Of a DNA stretch of 62,468 nucleotides, positions 15,300 through 24,330 are shown piece after piece; positions within the stretch are counted from its first letter, which is position 1, and every line of letters starts with the position of its first letter. The notes beneath the pieces were generated by a model, which saw nothing but the letters and a program-made list of their open reading frames with translations, did no database searches and was not told where the DNA came from. Where the stretch lies: positions 1 through 62,468 of the forward strand of contig CAXEUY010000011.1 in NCBI GenBank assembly GCA_963999645.1, in the 5' to 3' direction. The DNA is from MedAcidi-G1 sp002294285. Its GTDB lineage: Bacteria > Actinomycetota > Acidimicrobiia > Acidimicrobiales > MedAcidi-G1. The position numbers and the translations under genes were made by a program.

Positions 15300-16928
15300 C
15301 TACACAACCCTAACTGTGACCTTGTCTAGGCCTTCCGCTCCGTTTGGTGCAGGGCTCACAACCTTAGATGATTGCACATTACCCTTAGCATCTATCGCCC
15401 GTACCCTTATTTCATACTTTCCAGGCTTAGCGTCCCATCTGTAAACCCACTGAGTCCATGACTCGCCACTCAAAGAAACCCCTAAATCGCATTCTTGCCA
15501 AGGTCCAGAATCAAAAGAAATTTCAACCGCAGCGACACCCGAAAGAGGTGCCCATGCAACCCCAGCAACTACTTGCATTCCAGCATCTATTTTTCTCTTT
15601 TGAGGCACATCAATCCTTGAAGATATTTTGATCGGAGCACGTTTAGACCACCCGCGAGGAATCCAATAGCCGTCATTTCCATCCCATGTGCAAAGTTCGA
15701 TACGCTTTATCCACTTGACAGCAGAAACATATCCGTACAGCCCAGCCACCACTAAACGTGCCGGAAAACCATGGATTATCGGCAGGGGAACTCCGTTCAT
15801 CCCCACCGCCAAAAGAGCAGTTCGGCCATCAAAAATGTTTTCAAGGGGAAAACCCGCTCTAAACCCATCTACAGAATGACACATAACTTGTTCTGCGCTG
15901 TCTGACGGTCGAGCTTTGGAAATTATTTCACCTAAAGGAACACCAGTCCAAACAGCATTTCCTACAAGAGGACCACCGATTTCATTCGAAACACAGGTCA
16001 AGGTAACGTCCTTTTTTACCAGATCCATCTCCAGGATCTCGTCATAAGAAATTTCATATGGATTTGCAGTAAGACCATCTATTGTGAGGGTCCAGGTAGA
16101 CGGTTCAACCGTAGGGACCCTGAGGGCGGTGTCAATTCTATAAAACTCGTTGTTGGGAGTGATGTAGGACGAAATACCTTCAATATCATTCATTTCTGAA
16201 AAAGAAAGCAGGTTACTTTCACTTGAAGGGGTTGTAGTTGTTGTGCTTGAACCCGCCACTTCGGTGTAGCTTTGCGTATCGACAGAACCAGATTTTGTTT
16301 CAGTTTGAGGTAAGACAATTTTCTCACGAATATTTCTAACAGTCTCATCTTTTAAAACAAGTCGCCCGAAACCCGTCATGGTTCCCGCAGCAACCGTCAT
16401 ACCTGTAGCCCAGTTAATGAATTGACGCCTATTAGCATAAGTATTTCTAGGGTCCTCAATCTGTGTGTCTTCGACCTCGTCTAAAAGTGTGTTAAGAAAA
16501 GTAAGAGTTGATAGTCCTATCAATGTCGCAAACACGGAAAGAGAGAGAGCGGCTGAAGTTGAAGTGAGTGGATCACGGTTCAAAGTCCAACCGCCAAAAA
16601 TTCCAAAAGCTATAAAAAGGAAATAGCTTATTTCAGAACGCCTCTGTGAAAGTAGACCTAAAAAGCCCCCGAAAATAAGCGAAAGCACAACTATTGAAGA
16701 GAGTAAAACTGTTTTCTGGTAATTTCCCAGTGTTTCTATACTGCCCCTAACTATATCACCCGGGGTTATATCGATAATAAACTCTCCCACTGCATAAACA
16801 AGAGAGCTGGTTTTGCTAGTGATTGAAGCTACTAATTCGCCAACAGAAAGAGAAAGGGAAGCGCTAACCACTCCAGCTATGAAGGGCCGTGGAAAGGAAA
16901 AGGTGTTGTTTCGTATGGAGTTGAGCAC
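15300..16928 (-). CDS. Membrane-anchored molybdopterin oxidoreductase (sulfite-oxidase/YedY-like)
   Basis: A 542-residue protein. The first ~150 residues contain about four hydrophobic spans (near 17-37, 72-93, 98-115, 124-148). An internal twin-arginine-like N-R-R-Q-F motif (R167-R168) precedes another hydrophobic segment (172-191), then a Ser/Thr linker. The catalytic part (about 235-420) has the sulfite-oxidase fold, with T-L-T-C-V-S-N-E; Cys312 is the expected molybdenum ligand. A Mo-co dimerisation-like beta domain ends the protein. The catalytic domain is therefore probably extracytoplasmic and Tat-dependent. The GTG start overlaps the preceding stop codon by one base, indicating translational coupling with the aminotransferase gene. 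The substrate is unknown. Confidence 0.8.
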   Translation of the reverse strand: MLNSIRNNTFSFPRPFIAGVVSASLSLSVGELVASITSKTSSLVYAVGEFIIDITPGDIVRGSIETLGNYQKTVLLSSIVVLSLIFGGFLGLLSQRRSEISYFLFIAFGIFGGWTLNRDPLTSTSAALSLSVFATLIGLSTLTFLNTLLDEVEDTQIEDPRNTYANRRQFINWATGMTVAAGTMTGFGRLVLKDETVRNIREKIVLPQTETKSGSVDTQSYTEVAGSSTTTTTPSSESNLLSFSEMNDIEGISSYITPNNEFYRIDTALRVPTVEPSTWTLTIDGLTANPYEISYDEILEMDLVKKDVTLTCVSNEIGGPLVGNAVWTGVPLGEIISKARPSDSAEQVMCHSVDGFRAGFPLENIFDGRTALLAVGMNGVPLPIIHGFPARLVVAGLYGYVSAVKWIKRIELCTWDGNDGYWIPRGWSKRAPIKISSRIDVPQKRKIDAGMQVVAGVAWAPLSGVAAVEISFDSGPWQECDLGVSLSGESWTQWVYRWDAKPGKYEIRVRAIDAKGNVQSSKVVSPAPNGAEGLDKVTVRVV

Positions 16929-18103
16929 TATAGCAACCCTTCGCCAAGTCGGTTAATCATTTCATTGAGAAGGTCTTCAGAAGTGCCAAAAGTCAAACGT
17001 ATATGACCTTCTCCTCCAGTGCCGAAATCTGGTCCGTTGCCAAAAGCTATACCTGTTTTTTCTCTAAGAAACTTGGCTGGGTTTTCGCCTAAATCAAATT
17101 CAGATAGGTCTATCCACGCTAGAAAAGTTGATTCCGGTAAAAACATCCTCGCTGAAGGGATCTCATTATCAACTCTGGATTTAAGACACTTCCTTCGGTG
17201 TTCAAGAATCTCGACTATTTCATCCATCCACCCTGAACCTGTTTTCCAGGAGGCGATCGTTGCTTCACAACCCATACGATTAGCTCCTCCTAAGAGAAAT
17301 TTTGGAACGTTTAAAAGCTTTTCATGCAGATTTTTATTTCCAGATAGCACAACTGCACACCGTAAACCGGCTAAAGCAAAACTTTTAGCACCTGAAGTAA
17401 CAGTCACTGTAATTTCTTCAGCTCCATCAATCGCCAAAGTTGGAATATGGGTTGACTCTTTATAGATGAAGTCTGAGTGAATTTCATCCGATACAAGTAC
17501 CAGATTGTATTTCCGAGCGATATTTACAATTTGCTTCAATTCGTTTTCTTTAAGCACGACACCTGTTGGGTTATGAGGGTTACATAAGAGCAGTATTCGT
17601 ATCTGCGGGTCCTCACTTAGGATTTCTTCTAGTGAATCAAAATCATATTTCCAACCATTTTCAGATTTGATCATTTTCCATTCAACAGAACGCCTTTTTG
17701 AATGCGAAGGCAACTCGAGAAAAGGGGGGTATGAGGGCGTGTTGTACAATATTCCCTCACCTTCCGAACTAAATGCTTCAACGCATGCAGCAACTCCTTG
17801 CAGCACAGTTACGACCGGAATAATCATTTCCGGATTAACCTCTAGTGAATTTCTAGTATTAGACCACAGGGAAAAAGCTTCCCCGAGCTTGGCATCTTGA
17901 TCGTGATAACCAAAAGTTCCAGAGGACACTAAATCGTAGAGTCTTTCTTTCACAGCAGGTGGTGATCCGAAATCATGTTCGGCTATCCACGCAGGCAAGA
18001 AGTTTGATCCGTACTTATCCCATTTTCTTAAACCGGCGTTATACCGTTGTGTTAGATCAAAATTAGAATCCACAGAGTGATCGTAGGCTCTCTTTCGTAA
18101 CAA
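16928..18103 (-). CDS. MalY/PatB-type PLP aminotransferase (putative C-S lyase)
   Basis: A 391-residue fold-type I PLP enzyme. The N-terminal W-I-A-E-H-D-F-G-S-P-P segment and the G-T-F-G-Y-H stretch are typical of the MalY/PatB subgroup of class I/II aminotransferases, many of which cleave cystathionine. Further motifs are L-L-C-N-P-H-N-P-T-G (residues ~172-181), V-S-D-E-I-H-S-D-F (PLP-binding Asp) and T-S-G-A-K-S-F-A-L-A-G-L (PLP lysine). The start is uncertain: TTG 18103 gives the full family N-terminus, and GTG 18073 is an alternative. It follows lpd by 35 bases, so it may belong to the dehydrogenase operon. Confidence 0.8.
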   Translation of the reverse strand: MLRKRAYDHSVDSNFDLTQRYNAGLRKWDKYGSNFLPAWIAEHDFGSPPAVKERLYDLVSSGTFGYHDQDAKLGEAFSLWSNTRNSLEVNPEMIIPVVTVLQGVAACVEAFSSEGEGILYNTPSYPPFLELPSHSKRRSVEWKMIKSENGWKYDFDSLEEILSEDPQIRILLLCNPHNPTGVVLKENELKQIVNIARKYNLVLVSDEIHSDFIYKESTHIPTLAIDGAEEITVTVTSGAKSFALAGLRCAVVLSGNKNLHEKLLNVPKFLLGGANRMGCEATIASWKTGSGWMDEIVEILEHRRKCLKSRVDNEIPSARMFLPESTFLAWIDLSEFDLGENPAKFLREKTGIAFGNGPDFGTGGEGHIRLTFGTSEDLLNEMINRLGEGLL

Positions 18104-18138
18104 AGTTCAAAAGACTAAAAGAAATTATATTTCGACAA

Positions 18139-19536
18139 CTATTTATCCGAAAAATGAAGAGGAGTTCCGGCTAAGCCTAGAGAAGCCTCAGCAATAGTTT
18201 CACCAAGCGTCGGGTGGGCGTGGATAGTAACGGACAGATCCTCAATGGTCGAAGCTGTTTCAATTGCAAGTGCAGCTTCGCCTGCAAGTTCTGCAACATG
18301 TTTTCCTATGGCTTGAAAACCTACAACAGTACCTTCTTTGTCGGCAACGATGTTTACAAAACCAGAACTGTCCCCAAGTGTTTTAGCTCTTGAAGATGCT
18401 GAAAATGGAAATCGGAAAGAATTAAAATCTGTTTGATTTGATGGGTTTGTATCTGGGTCAATGCCGACTGTAACTATTTGAGGATCACTAAAAACAACCA
18501 TTGGAATGCAATTAGGGTCAAAAGCATTGGGTATACCACAAGCAGAATCGGCAGCGACCTTAGCTTCAGAAGTAGCCTTGTGGGCTAGAGCTGGTCCTAA
18601 AGTAAGATCACCGATTGCGAAAACGTGATCGGTGGCACGACGCTGTTCGTCAACTATTACATGACCTGAAGAAGTTATCGAAGCACCACATTCGGTGATA
18701 TTCACAATTTCACTGTTTGGTCGCCTTCCAGCCACAATTCCTAAGATTTCAGTTGGAATCGAAGAAATAACATCGTTACTTTTTATCATTAGTTCTTTTT
18801 TGTCAAATGAAATAGCTTCATAACCAAGACAAATGCCTACTCCAAGTGAGCGAAGCCCATCCTCCAACTTTTTGCTCAAATTTTTATTGAATCCAGGCAA
18901 GAGTTGATCTTCAAGTTCAACGATAACCACATGTGATCCCAATTTCGCAAAGGCTGTAGCTAACTCGACCCCTATATAACCACCACCTATAAGAGTTAGT
19001 TGTTCTGGTAACGAACCTTGGAACAACAAACTTGCTGAGTTGACAGTACTCTCACCATCGATTGGGAAATTTGCTAGTTCCACTGGAGAAGAGCCTGTTG
19101 CCACTATTGCATCACGAAATTCAAAATGCTGTAGGCCGCCGTCAGAATTCTCTACAGCAACTCTGTTAGGGCGGGAGAATCTAGCTGTACCACTGACAAT
19201 GTCCACCCCAGCTTTATTAAGAAGAAAAGAAACACCACTGTTTAACTCGGACACCAGATTACTGATGTGTTCATTGACTTTCGACATGTCAACTTTCGTC
19301 GATATTTCCACACCAAGATCATCAGTATTGCTATCTAAATAAGCGAGGTCAGCAACTTCTATAAGGGCTTTGGAGGGAATACAACCAACGTTTAGGCAAG
19401 TCCCTCCAATAGAATCATTTTCTACCAAAGTCACTTTTCGACCTAACCGACTGGCGTTTAGGGCAGCAGCGTAGCCTCCAGGCCCTCCTCCTATAACCAG
19501 AAGGTCGACTGATGAAGCTACCTCACCTACTACCAC
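18139..19536 (-). CDS. lpdA: Dihydrolipoyl dehydrogenase (E3)
   Basis: A 465-residue FAD disulfide oxidoreductase. It has the N-terminal Rossmann motif V-I-G-G-G-P-G-G-Y-A-A-A (residues 14-25), the redox-active disulfide G-G-T-C-L-N-V-G-C (C47/C52), an NAD-binding G-G-G-Y-I-G-V-E motif and the C-terminal H-A-H-P-T-L-G-E catalytic His-Glu pair. It reoxidises the lipoyl arm of the E2 component encoded just upstream. GTG 19536 is the likely start, nine bases after the E2 stop. Length and motifs are normal for the family. Confidence 0.93.
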   Translation of the reverse strand: MVVGEVASSVDLLVIGGGPGGYAAALNASRLGRKVTLVENDSIGGTCLNVGCIPSKALIEVADLAYLDSNTDDLGVEISTKVDMSKVNEHISNLVSELNSGVSFLLNKAGVDIVSGTARFSRPNRVAVENSDGGLQHFEFRDAIVATGSSPVELANFPIDGESTVNSASLLFQGSLPEQLTLIGGGYIGVELATAFAKLGSHVVIVELEDQLLPGFNKNLSKKLEDGLRSLGVGICLGYEAISFDKKELMIKSNDVISSIPTEILGIVAGRRPNSEIVNITECGASITSSGHVIVDEQRRATDHVFAIGDLTLGPALAHKATSEAKVAADSACGIPNAFDPNCIPMVVFSDPQIVTVGIDPDTNPSNQTDFNSFRFPFSASSRAKTLGDSSGFVNIVADKEGTVVGFQAIGKHVAELAGEAALAIETASTIEDLSVTIHAHPTLGETIAEASLGLAGTPLHFSDK

Positions 19537-19545
19537 AAGAAAAAC

Positions 19546-20817
19546 TCATTCTTCCACTAAGAGGTTCAGGGGTTCAAGTATGTCATTCATGATTGAATTT
19601 TTAAAAGCTTCAGCCACATCGCCGTCTATGAGACGATGGTCAGCGCCCAAGACAATAGGAAGAGTTGGACGGGCTAATACTTCCCCCTCCACGACTAGGG
19701 GTCTTTCTTCGATTTTACCTATTCCCAGAATCCCAGCTTGACCGGTTGAAATTATAGGAAGCGCCCAACGGCCACCAAGCGAGCCGTAGTTAGTTATTGT
19801 AAATGTCGCACCTTGCATTTGATTAGCGGAAATTTTTTGGTTGCGAGCCAGTTCCACAAGTTCAGAAATAGTTTCTGCTATTTCGAAAATATCCATGGAG
19901 TCGGCGTTTTTGATAACTGGAACTAATAGGCCAGAGGGAGACGCTACTGCAATGCCTAAATTTACGAAAGAGGGGATAACGATACTTTCTGCCGGATTTC
20001 CGACTATATGCCCATTCATCATCGGAAAATTTTTGAGCGCCCGGACAGTTGCTGCCGCGATTATCGAAAGAGGTGTAATAGATGAAGCTCCCTTACGATT
20101 CACATTACGAAGTCTCGTTCTGAAATCTATAAGCAGGGAAGCATCTGTCTCGTCTAGGGAATGAATGTGAGGGATTTCATTCCATGAAGCAGTCATATTT
20201 TTAGCTACTACCCCTCTGACACCTTTTATGCTGTGTTCCCCAGGTTGCATGTAACCTAATTTTGCGTTTGGAACAGTTACGACAGATTTTTCAACTGCCA
20301 ATGAAGAATCAGAGGTTGCCTCATTCGCGATTGTACGCCCCGATGCCGAACGAACATCTTCGTTGGTGATACGTCCAGAAGGCCCCGTTCCGTTAATGTC
20401 CGATAAATCAACTGACAATTCTCGGGCCAGTTTTCTGGTTGCAGGAGATGCTTTAACTTTTGGAGATACTGCAACATTGTAGTTATTTTCGTGTTCTTTC
20501 GAATCGCTATTCTCGTTTCCTGAGATGTCAGATTCCGTCGTGTTTACATCTGAAGGGGTATCAGAAACGACAGCAGGTGTTGCTTCTTCTATTTCAATTA
20601 AAATATCCCCAACTTTGATTCTTTGCCCTTCTTCGCCGTTTAGACGGAGAACTTTTCCGGCTACCGGAGAGGGAAGTTCTGAACTGGCTTTATCTGTCAA
20701 CACCTCTAGTAGAGCTTGATCTCTTTCGACAGTATCCCCGGGTGTGACGAACCATTCGACTATTTCAGCATCTTCTAGGCCTTCTCCTATGTCTGGTAGA
20801 TAAAACTCGAACGCCAT
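19546..20817 (-). CDS. bkdB: 2-oxoacid dehydrogenase E2 (dihydrolipoyl acyltransferase)
   Basis: A 423-residue protein with three parts: an N-terminal lipoyl domain (about 1-80) with lipoylation Lys43 in the T-D-K-A motif; an acidic Ser/Asn-rich linker and a peripheral subunit-binding domain (about 117-155, P-A-T-R-K-L-A-R-E); and a C-terminal acyltransferase domain ending in A-D-H-R-L-I-D-G near residue 395 (catalytic His and Asp). It transfers acyl groups to CoA in a branched-chain 2-oxoacid or pyruvate dehydrogenase complex. Branched-chain is favoured by the E1 sequences, but substrate preference is inference. It lies between E1-beta and E3 in one operon. Confidence 0.9.
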   Translation of the reverse strand: MAFEFYLPDIGEGLEDAEIVEWFVTPGDTVERDQALLEVLTDKASSELPSPVAGKVLRLNGEEGQRIKVGDILIEIEEATPAVVSDTPSDVNTTESDISGNENSDSKEHENNYNVAVSPKVKASPATRKLARELSVDLSDINGTGPSGRITNEDVRSASGRTIANEATSDSSLAVEKSVVTVPNAKLGYMQPGEHSIKGVRGVVAKNMTASWNEIPHIHSLDETDASLLIDFRTRLRNVNRKGASSITPLSIIAAATVRALKNFPMMNGHIVGNPAESIVIPSFVNLGIAVASPSGLLVPVIKNADSMDIFEIAETISELVELARNQKISANQMQGATFTITNYGSLGGRWALPIISTGQAGILGIGKIEERPLVVEGEVLARPTLPIVLGADHRLIDGDVAEAFKNSIMNDILEPLNLLVEE

Positions 20818-20822
20818 AAATA

Positions 20823-21815
20823 TCAGTCTTTTTCTATCGACTTCAAAACTGCAGCACGTATTCTTTCCTCATCCGGTACATAGAAAGTTTCTAGCATGCC
20901 AACCGGATAGGGAACATCAAAACCAGAGATCCTAACAACCGGACTTTCCAGTGACCAAAAGCATTCATCGTTTATAGTGGCGATTATCTCAGATGCAAAA
21001 CCTCCAGTTTCTGGAGCTTCTTGGACGACAACCGCTCTTCCGCATTTCGTGACAATCTCATTTATCGCTTCAGTATCGAGTGGCACGAGAGTTCGTAAAT
21101 CTAATACGGCTACTGAAACTCCTTCTTTTTCAAAAGAATCTGCGACGCGTCTACAGAGTTCCACTTGGTAACTCCAGGAGATGATTACTACATCAGTGCC
21201 TTCTTTTACCAGGTTTGCTTTACCCAAAGGCACTATGTGTTCGCCGTCTGGGACCATATCCCGAATGCCTCTATATCCTCGTAGAGGTTCAAGGAAAAGC
21301 ACAGGATCGGGATCTCGTATGGCAGAGGTTAACAAGCCTTTCGCATCAGAGGCGCTGGCGGGTAGGGCTATTTTCAATCCGGGAATGTTAGCGAATTGAG
21401 CTTCTAGGGAATCGGAATGGAGTTCAGGGGTTCTCACTCCGCCTCCAAAAGGCGCTCTAATCGTTATCTGTGGTTCAAAGCGGCTTTGCGTCCTATAGCG
21501 AAGCCTGGCTATCTGTCCGGCTATTTGATGCATAGCTTGATATGAGAACCCTAGAAATTGGATTTCTGCTACAGGAACCAGTCCAGCCATTGCTAAACCC
21601 ACAGATGAACCAGCTATAGCGGCTTCTGAGATTGGGGTATCGACTACACGATTTTCTCCAAATTTTTCGATTAAGCCCTCAGTAGCTCTAAATACGCCAC
21701 CGTTTCTTCCAACATCTTCTCCCAAGATCACTATTCGTTCATCTCTGGCCATTTCACTATGCAACGTTTCATTTATAGCTTCGAGCATTGAGAGCTCTGA
21801 GGATTTATCACTCAT
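20823..21815 (-). CDS. bkdA2: 2-oxoacid dehydrogenase E1 beta subunit
   Basis: A 330-residue transketolase-like protein. The N-terminal half has I-L-G-E-D-V-G-R-N-G-G-V-F-R-A-T (about 31-46) and D-T-P-I-S-E-A-A-I-A-G (about 59-69), and the C-terminal half has V-V-V-Q-E-A-P-E-T-G-G-F-A-S-E. These are hallmarks of heterotetrameric E1-beta. It binds thiamine diphosphate with the alpha subunit and decarboxylates 2-oxoacids. Its start overlaps the end of the alpha gene by eight bases, giving translational coupling and a 1:1 product ratio. Confidence 0.9.
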   Translation of the reverse strand: MSDKSSELSMLEAINETLHSEMARDERIVILGEDVGRNGGVFRATEGLIEKFGENRVVDTPISEAAIAGSSVGLAMAGLVPVAEIQFLGFSYQAMHQIAGQIARLRYRTQSRFEPQITIRAPFGGGVRTPELHSDSLEAQFANIPGLKIALPASASDAKGLLTSAIRDPDPVLFLEPLRGYRGIRDMVPDGEHIVPLGKANLVKEGTDVVIISWSYQVELCRRVADSFEKEGVSVAVLDLRTLVPLDTEAINEIVTKCGRAVVVQEAPETGGFASEIIATINDECFWSLESPVVRISGFDVPYPVGMLETFYVPDEERIRAAVLKSIEKD

Positions 21816-22812
21816 GAGCGCCTCCTAGTGATTCGAGAAGGTATTTCCTTTGTTTGGAAAGTCTTAAAGTTTCCGTTTCAAAACAATGGTCCAATACTGA
21901 GGAAGGTTGAAGAGGGGTGTTTTTAGCTTTTTCAAGAGCTTCGTCCATTCTTTCAAGTGCATATTTTTCGACCTCATTTTGCTTCTCATCACTCCAGAGG
22001 TTTCTTTTCTTCAACTCTTTTTGAAGAGATAGAAGCGGGTCTCTTTTTTTAGCAGCCGAAAGCTCTTCAGATGGAACATATCTTGTGGGATCATCTGCCG
22101 TCGTATGAGCACCTAGCCTGTAAACGGTAGATTCAATCAGAGTAGGCCCCTTCCCATTTACCGCTCTTTCTCTGGCTTCAGAAACCGCCTCAAATACAAG
22201 TGAAGGGTCATTTCCGTCAACTTGCACCCCGGGAATTCCGAAAGCTGAAGACTTTGACGCAAAACTGTCAGCGGCAGTCTGAAGGCTTGTCGGTGTCGAA
22301 ATTGCCCATTGATTATTAACACAAAGGAAAATCACTGGCGCCTTTAGAACTCCAGCAAGGTTTCCGGCTTCATAAAAGTCGCCTTCAGAGCTTGCCCCAT
22401 CTCCAAAAAACACTAAAACCACTCCTGGGTCATTCTTGAGCGACATTCCCCAAGCCAATCCAACCGCGTGGGGAATAGAGGCAGCTAGAGAAATTTGAGA
22501 GGGAACGACTTTGATCGGATCTGGTATATGACCACCAAGCGGATGCCCCAGATTGTACAGCATAAAGGCGTCAAGTATTTCGGGTCCATATCTACGCAAC
22601 CCTAAGGGTTCACGGTACTGAGGAAGAACCCAGTCACTTTCAGTTTCAAGCGCATGTACTGCTCCGACAATCGTGGCTTCATGTCCATCAATGGGGGCAA
22701 TTGTTCCAATTTGACCTTGGCGTTGCAAGTTCCAAAGTCTTCCAGCTTGTGTTCGAGCAATGACCATATCCTCGAAGATCATCTGTAGTTGATTGTCATT
22801 AGGTTTTGGCAT
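21808..22812 (-). CDS. bkdA1: 2-oxoacid dehydrogenase E1 alpha subunit
   Basis: A 334-residue thiamine-diphosphate enzyme subunit. The ThDP-binding motif runs from G-D-G-A-S-S-E-G-D to N-N-Q-W (about residues 142-172). The R-L-G-A-H-T-T-A-D-D-P-T-R-Y segment matches the phosphorylation-loop region of branched-chain E1-alpha more than of pyruvate E1-alpha. ATG 22812 is chosen because a GGAGA ribosome binding site lies just upstream (minus strand, 22820-22815); an in-frame start at 22851 lacks one. It is the first gene of a minus-strand operon running E1a-E1b-E2-E3 and perhaps on to the aminotransferase and oxidoreductase. Confidence 0.9.
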   Translation of the reverse strand: MPKPNDNQLQMIFEDMVIARTQAGRLWNLQRQGQIGTIAPIDGHEATIVGAVHALETESDWVLPQYREPLGLRRYGPEILDAFMLYNLGHPLGGHIPDPIKVVPSQISLAASIPHAVGLAWGMSLKNDPGVVLVFFGDGASSEGDFYEAGNLAGVLKAPVIFLCVNNQWAISTPTSLQTAADSFASKSSAFGIPGVQVDGNDPSLVFEAVSEARERAVNGKGPTLIESTVYRLGAHTTADDPTRYVPSEELSAAKKRDPLLSLQKELKKRNLWSDEKQNEVEKYALERMDEALEKAKNTPLQPSSVLDHCFETETLRLSKQRKYLLESLGGAHE

Positions 22813-23002
22813 TTTTCTCCAAAGATCTCTAGAAATGAACAATACCTGCAAGAGTCCCTCTTGTCATTGCCGGTCATCGCTAATTACGACGTGTCGGAAG
22901 TCACGTGTTCAGTCAGCCAAATTTTGTTTGAAGGACAGTAATCTGAAAATGTTCTCAATTTAATACTCGGTTGATTTCCCCCTAATCTGAAGCCGAGAGA
23001 AA

Positions 23003-23029
23003 CGTACGCCCCACTAGGTGGGGCGTACG
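23003..23029. repeat. Perfect 12-bp inverted repeat between divergent genes
   Basis: Arms CGTACGCCCCAC (23003-23014) and GTGGGGCGTACG (23018-23029) with a three-base TAG loop lie between the dehydrogenase operon and the PPOX gene. The T-run at 23042-23050 starts 13 bases later. As a terminator it would act against nothing obvious, so an operator or 5'-UTR attenuator is possible. Confidence 0.6.
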
Positions 23030-23090
23030 CTATTTACGGCGATTTTTTTTCTCATTAGAGTGATTGAAATACTTACAAAGAGAGGTTTTT

Positions 23091-23558
23091 ATGGCAGGCA
23101 GTCGCAGGGAATTGATTCAGATGACAGAAGAAGAAGTCAGACATTTCATCGAAGAGCAAAAAAGCCTTCAAGTGTCTTGTATCGGAGTTGATGGTTGGCC
23201 TCATTTAACAACTCTTTGGTTTGCCGTCGTTGATGAAAAAATCGTTTTCGAGACCTATACGCGCTCCCAGAAAATTTTAAACCTGCATAGAAATCCCAAC
23301 ATAACTGTTCTTCTGGAGGATGGTCTAGTCTATGAAAAATTACGCGGTGTGATGATCAAAGGTGTTGCATTGCTCGACGACAAGCCCGAAAACGTCGAAA
23401 AATATGCGAAGGCAGTCATGATCCGAAACCAACCTGAATATGGTGAAGAGATTCTTGCAGAGGCAGCGAAACAAATGTCATTGAAGCGTACAGCAGTGAT
23501 TGTGGAGCCTAAAGAAATAATTTCCTGGGATCATACGAAGCTGGGTGGCACCTACTGA
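23091..23558 (+). CDS. PPOX-class (F420/flavin-dependent) oxidoreductase family protein
   Basis: A 155-residue split-barrel protein of the pyridoxamine-phosphate-oxidase-like superfamily. Early strands read L-Q-V-S-C-I-G-V-D-G-W-P-H-L-T-T-L-W-F-A, then K-I-V-F-E-T-Y-T-R-S-Q-K-I-L-N-L-H-R-N-P, which is the usual cofactor-phosphate-binding region. Actinobacterial members commonly use coenzyme F420, and fbiC in this window shows the cell makes it; whether this protein uses F420, FMN or heme is unresolved. ATG 23091 is chosen for its GAGAGG ribosome binding site rather than the upstream ATG at 23064. Confidence 0.75.
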   Translation: MAGSRRELIQMTEEEVRHFIEEQKSLQVSCIGVDGWPHLTTLWFAVVDEKIVFETYTRSQKILNLHRNPNITVLLEDGLVYEKLRGVMIKGVALLDDKPENVEKYAKAVMIRNQPEYGEEILAEAAKQMSLKRTAVIVEPKEIISWDHTKLGGTY

Positions 23559-23583
23559 AATTTACTGACTAGCAATCTTCTTC

Positions 23584-23595
23584 TAACATAGGCAC
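23584..23595 (+). promoter_or_regulatory. Leaderless -10 element for the zinc-ribbon gene
   Basis: TAACAT (23584-23589) followed by six bases and GTG 23596, the same hexamer as before pafB at 55229. No ribosome binding site is present. Confidence 0.55.
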
Positions 23596-24330
23596 GTGGA
23601 AAATCTTATTATTCCGAGCGATTTGATCGAACCCCTTTTTGAATTGCAAGCAGAGGATCTATTGCTAGGACAACTTGAACATAAGATTAAAAATTTGCCG
23701 GAACGCGAAAAACTCCTCCTCTTAAAAGATGAAGAAGACAAGACAGAAAAAAGTATTTCTGGGTATGAATCCGAAAGACTCGAGTTGACAAAAAAAGAAA
23801 AAAGACTCGATCTTGAGCTGTCTTCAATTGAAACACGACTTCTTGAAGTGGATGAAAAGTTATATAGCGGTCTGATAACAACTGAAAAAGAAGCAAAGAG
23901 CTTGCAGGACGAAATTGTTCATCTGAAAGAACGCCAAGACGTTTTAGAGTCAGAATTACTTGAAACCTTGACCATGGTGGAAGAGGCGTGTGAAAGCATC
24001 GAACGCTCTAACTCTTTACTAGAAACGCAAAAGAATGATATTCAAAATACTGAGTCAGATTTAAATGCTGCAGAGGGCGAACTAGGAGAGAAGGTTTCAC
24101 AAGCAAAAACAAGACGTGTGGAAATAGTTGAGAAACTTACGGAAGAAATACTAAGTTCCTATGAAACGTACCGACGCCATTTCCCGTCGGATGCAGTAGT
24201 TCGTTTCGACGGCCCCACTTGCAACGGTTGTCATTTAACTATGTCAGCAATGGAGGCTGATCGTATAAAAGGTCTTGAGTCCGGAAGCGTTAGCGAGTGC
24301 CCAGAATGTGGACGACTAGTGGTGCGTTGA
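23596..24330 (+). CDS. Coiled-coil C4 zinc-ribbon protein (CT398/Rv2229c-like)
   Basis: A 244-residue protein with a long helical hairpin (about residues 15-185, rich in Glu/Lys heptads) and a C-terminal zinc ribbon with four cysteines (C-N-G-C near 211 and C-P-E-C near 235). This is the zf-RING_7/CT398 family; mycobacterial Rv2229c is an example, adjacent to a phosphatase gene as here. Its role is not established, though nucleic-acid or export-related functions have been proposed for relatives. The GTG start has a leaderless -10 element. The next gene begins immediately after the stop codon. Confidence 0.85.
   Translation: MENLIIPSDLIEPLFELQAEDLLLGQLEHKIKNLPEREKLLLLKDEEDKTEKSISGYESERLELTKKEKRLDLELSSIETRLLEVDEKLYSGLITTEKEAKSLQDEIVHLKERQDVLESELLETLTMVEEACESIERSNSLLETQKNDIQNTESDLNAAEGELGEKVSQAKTRRVEIVEKLTEEILSSYETYRRHFPSDAVVRFDGPTCNGCHLTMSAMEADRIKGLESGSVSECPECGRLVVR

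Noticed and set aside
20277..20477. Possible frameshifted extra domain within the E2 gene on an alternative frame
   Set aside because: The E2 frame is continuous through the lipoyl, subunit-binding and catalytic domains, so the alternative frame is a shadow.
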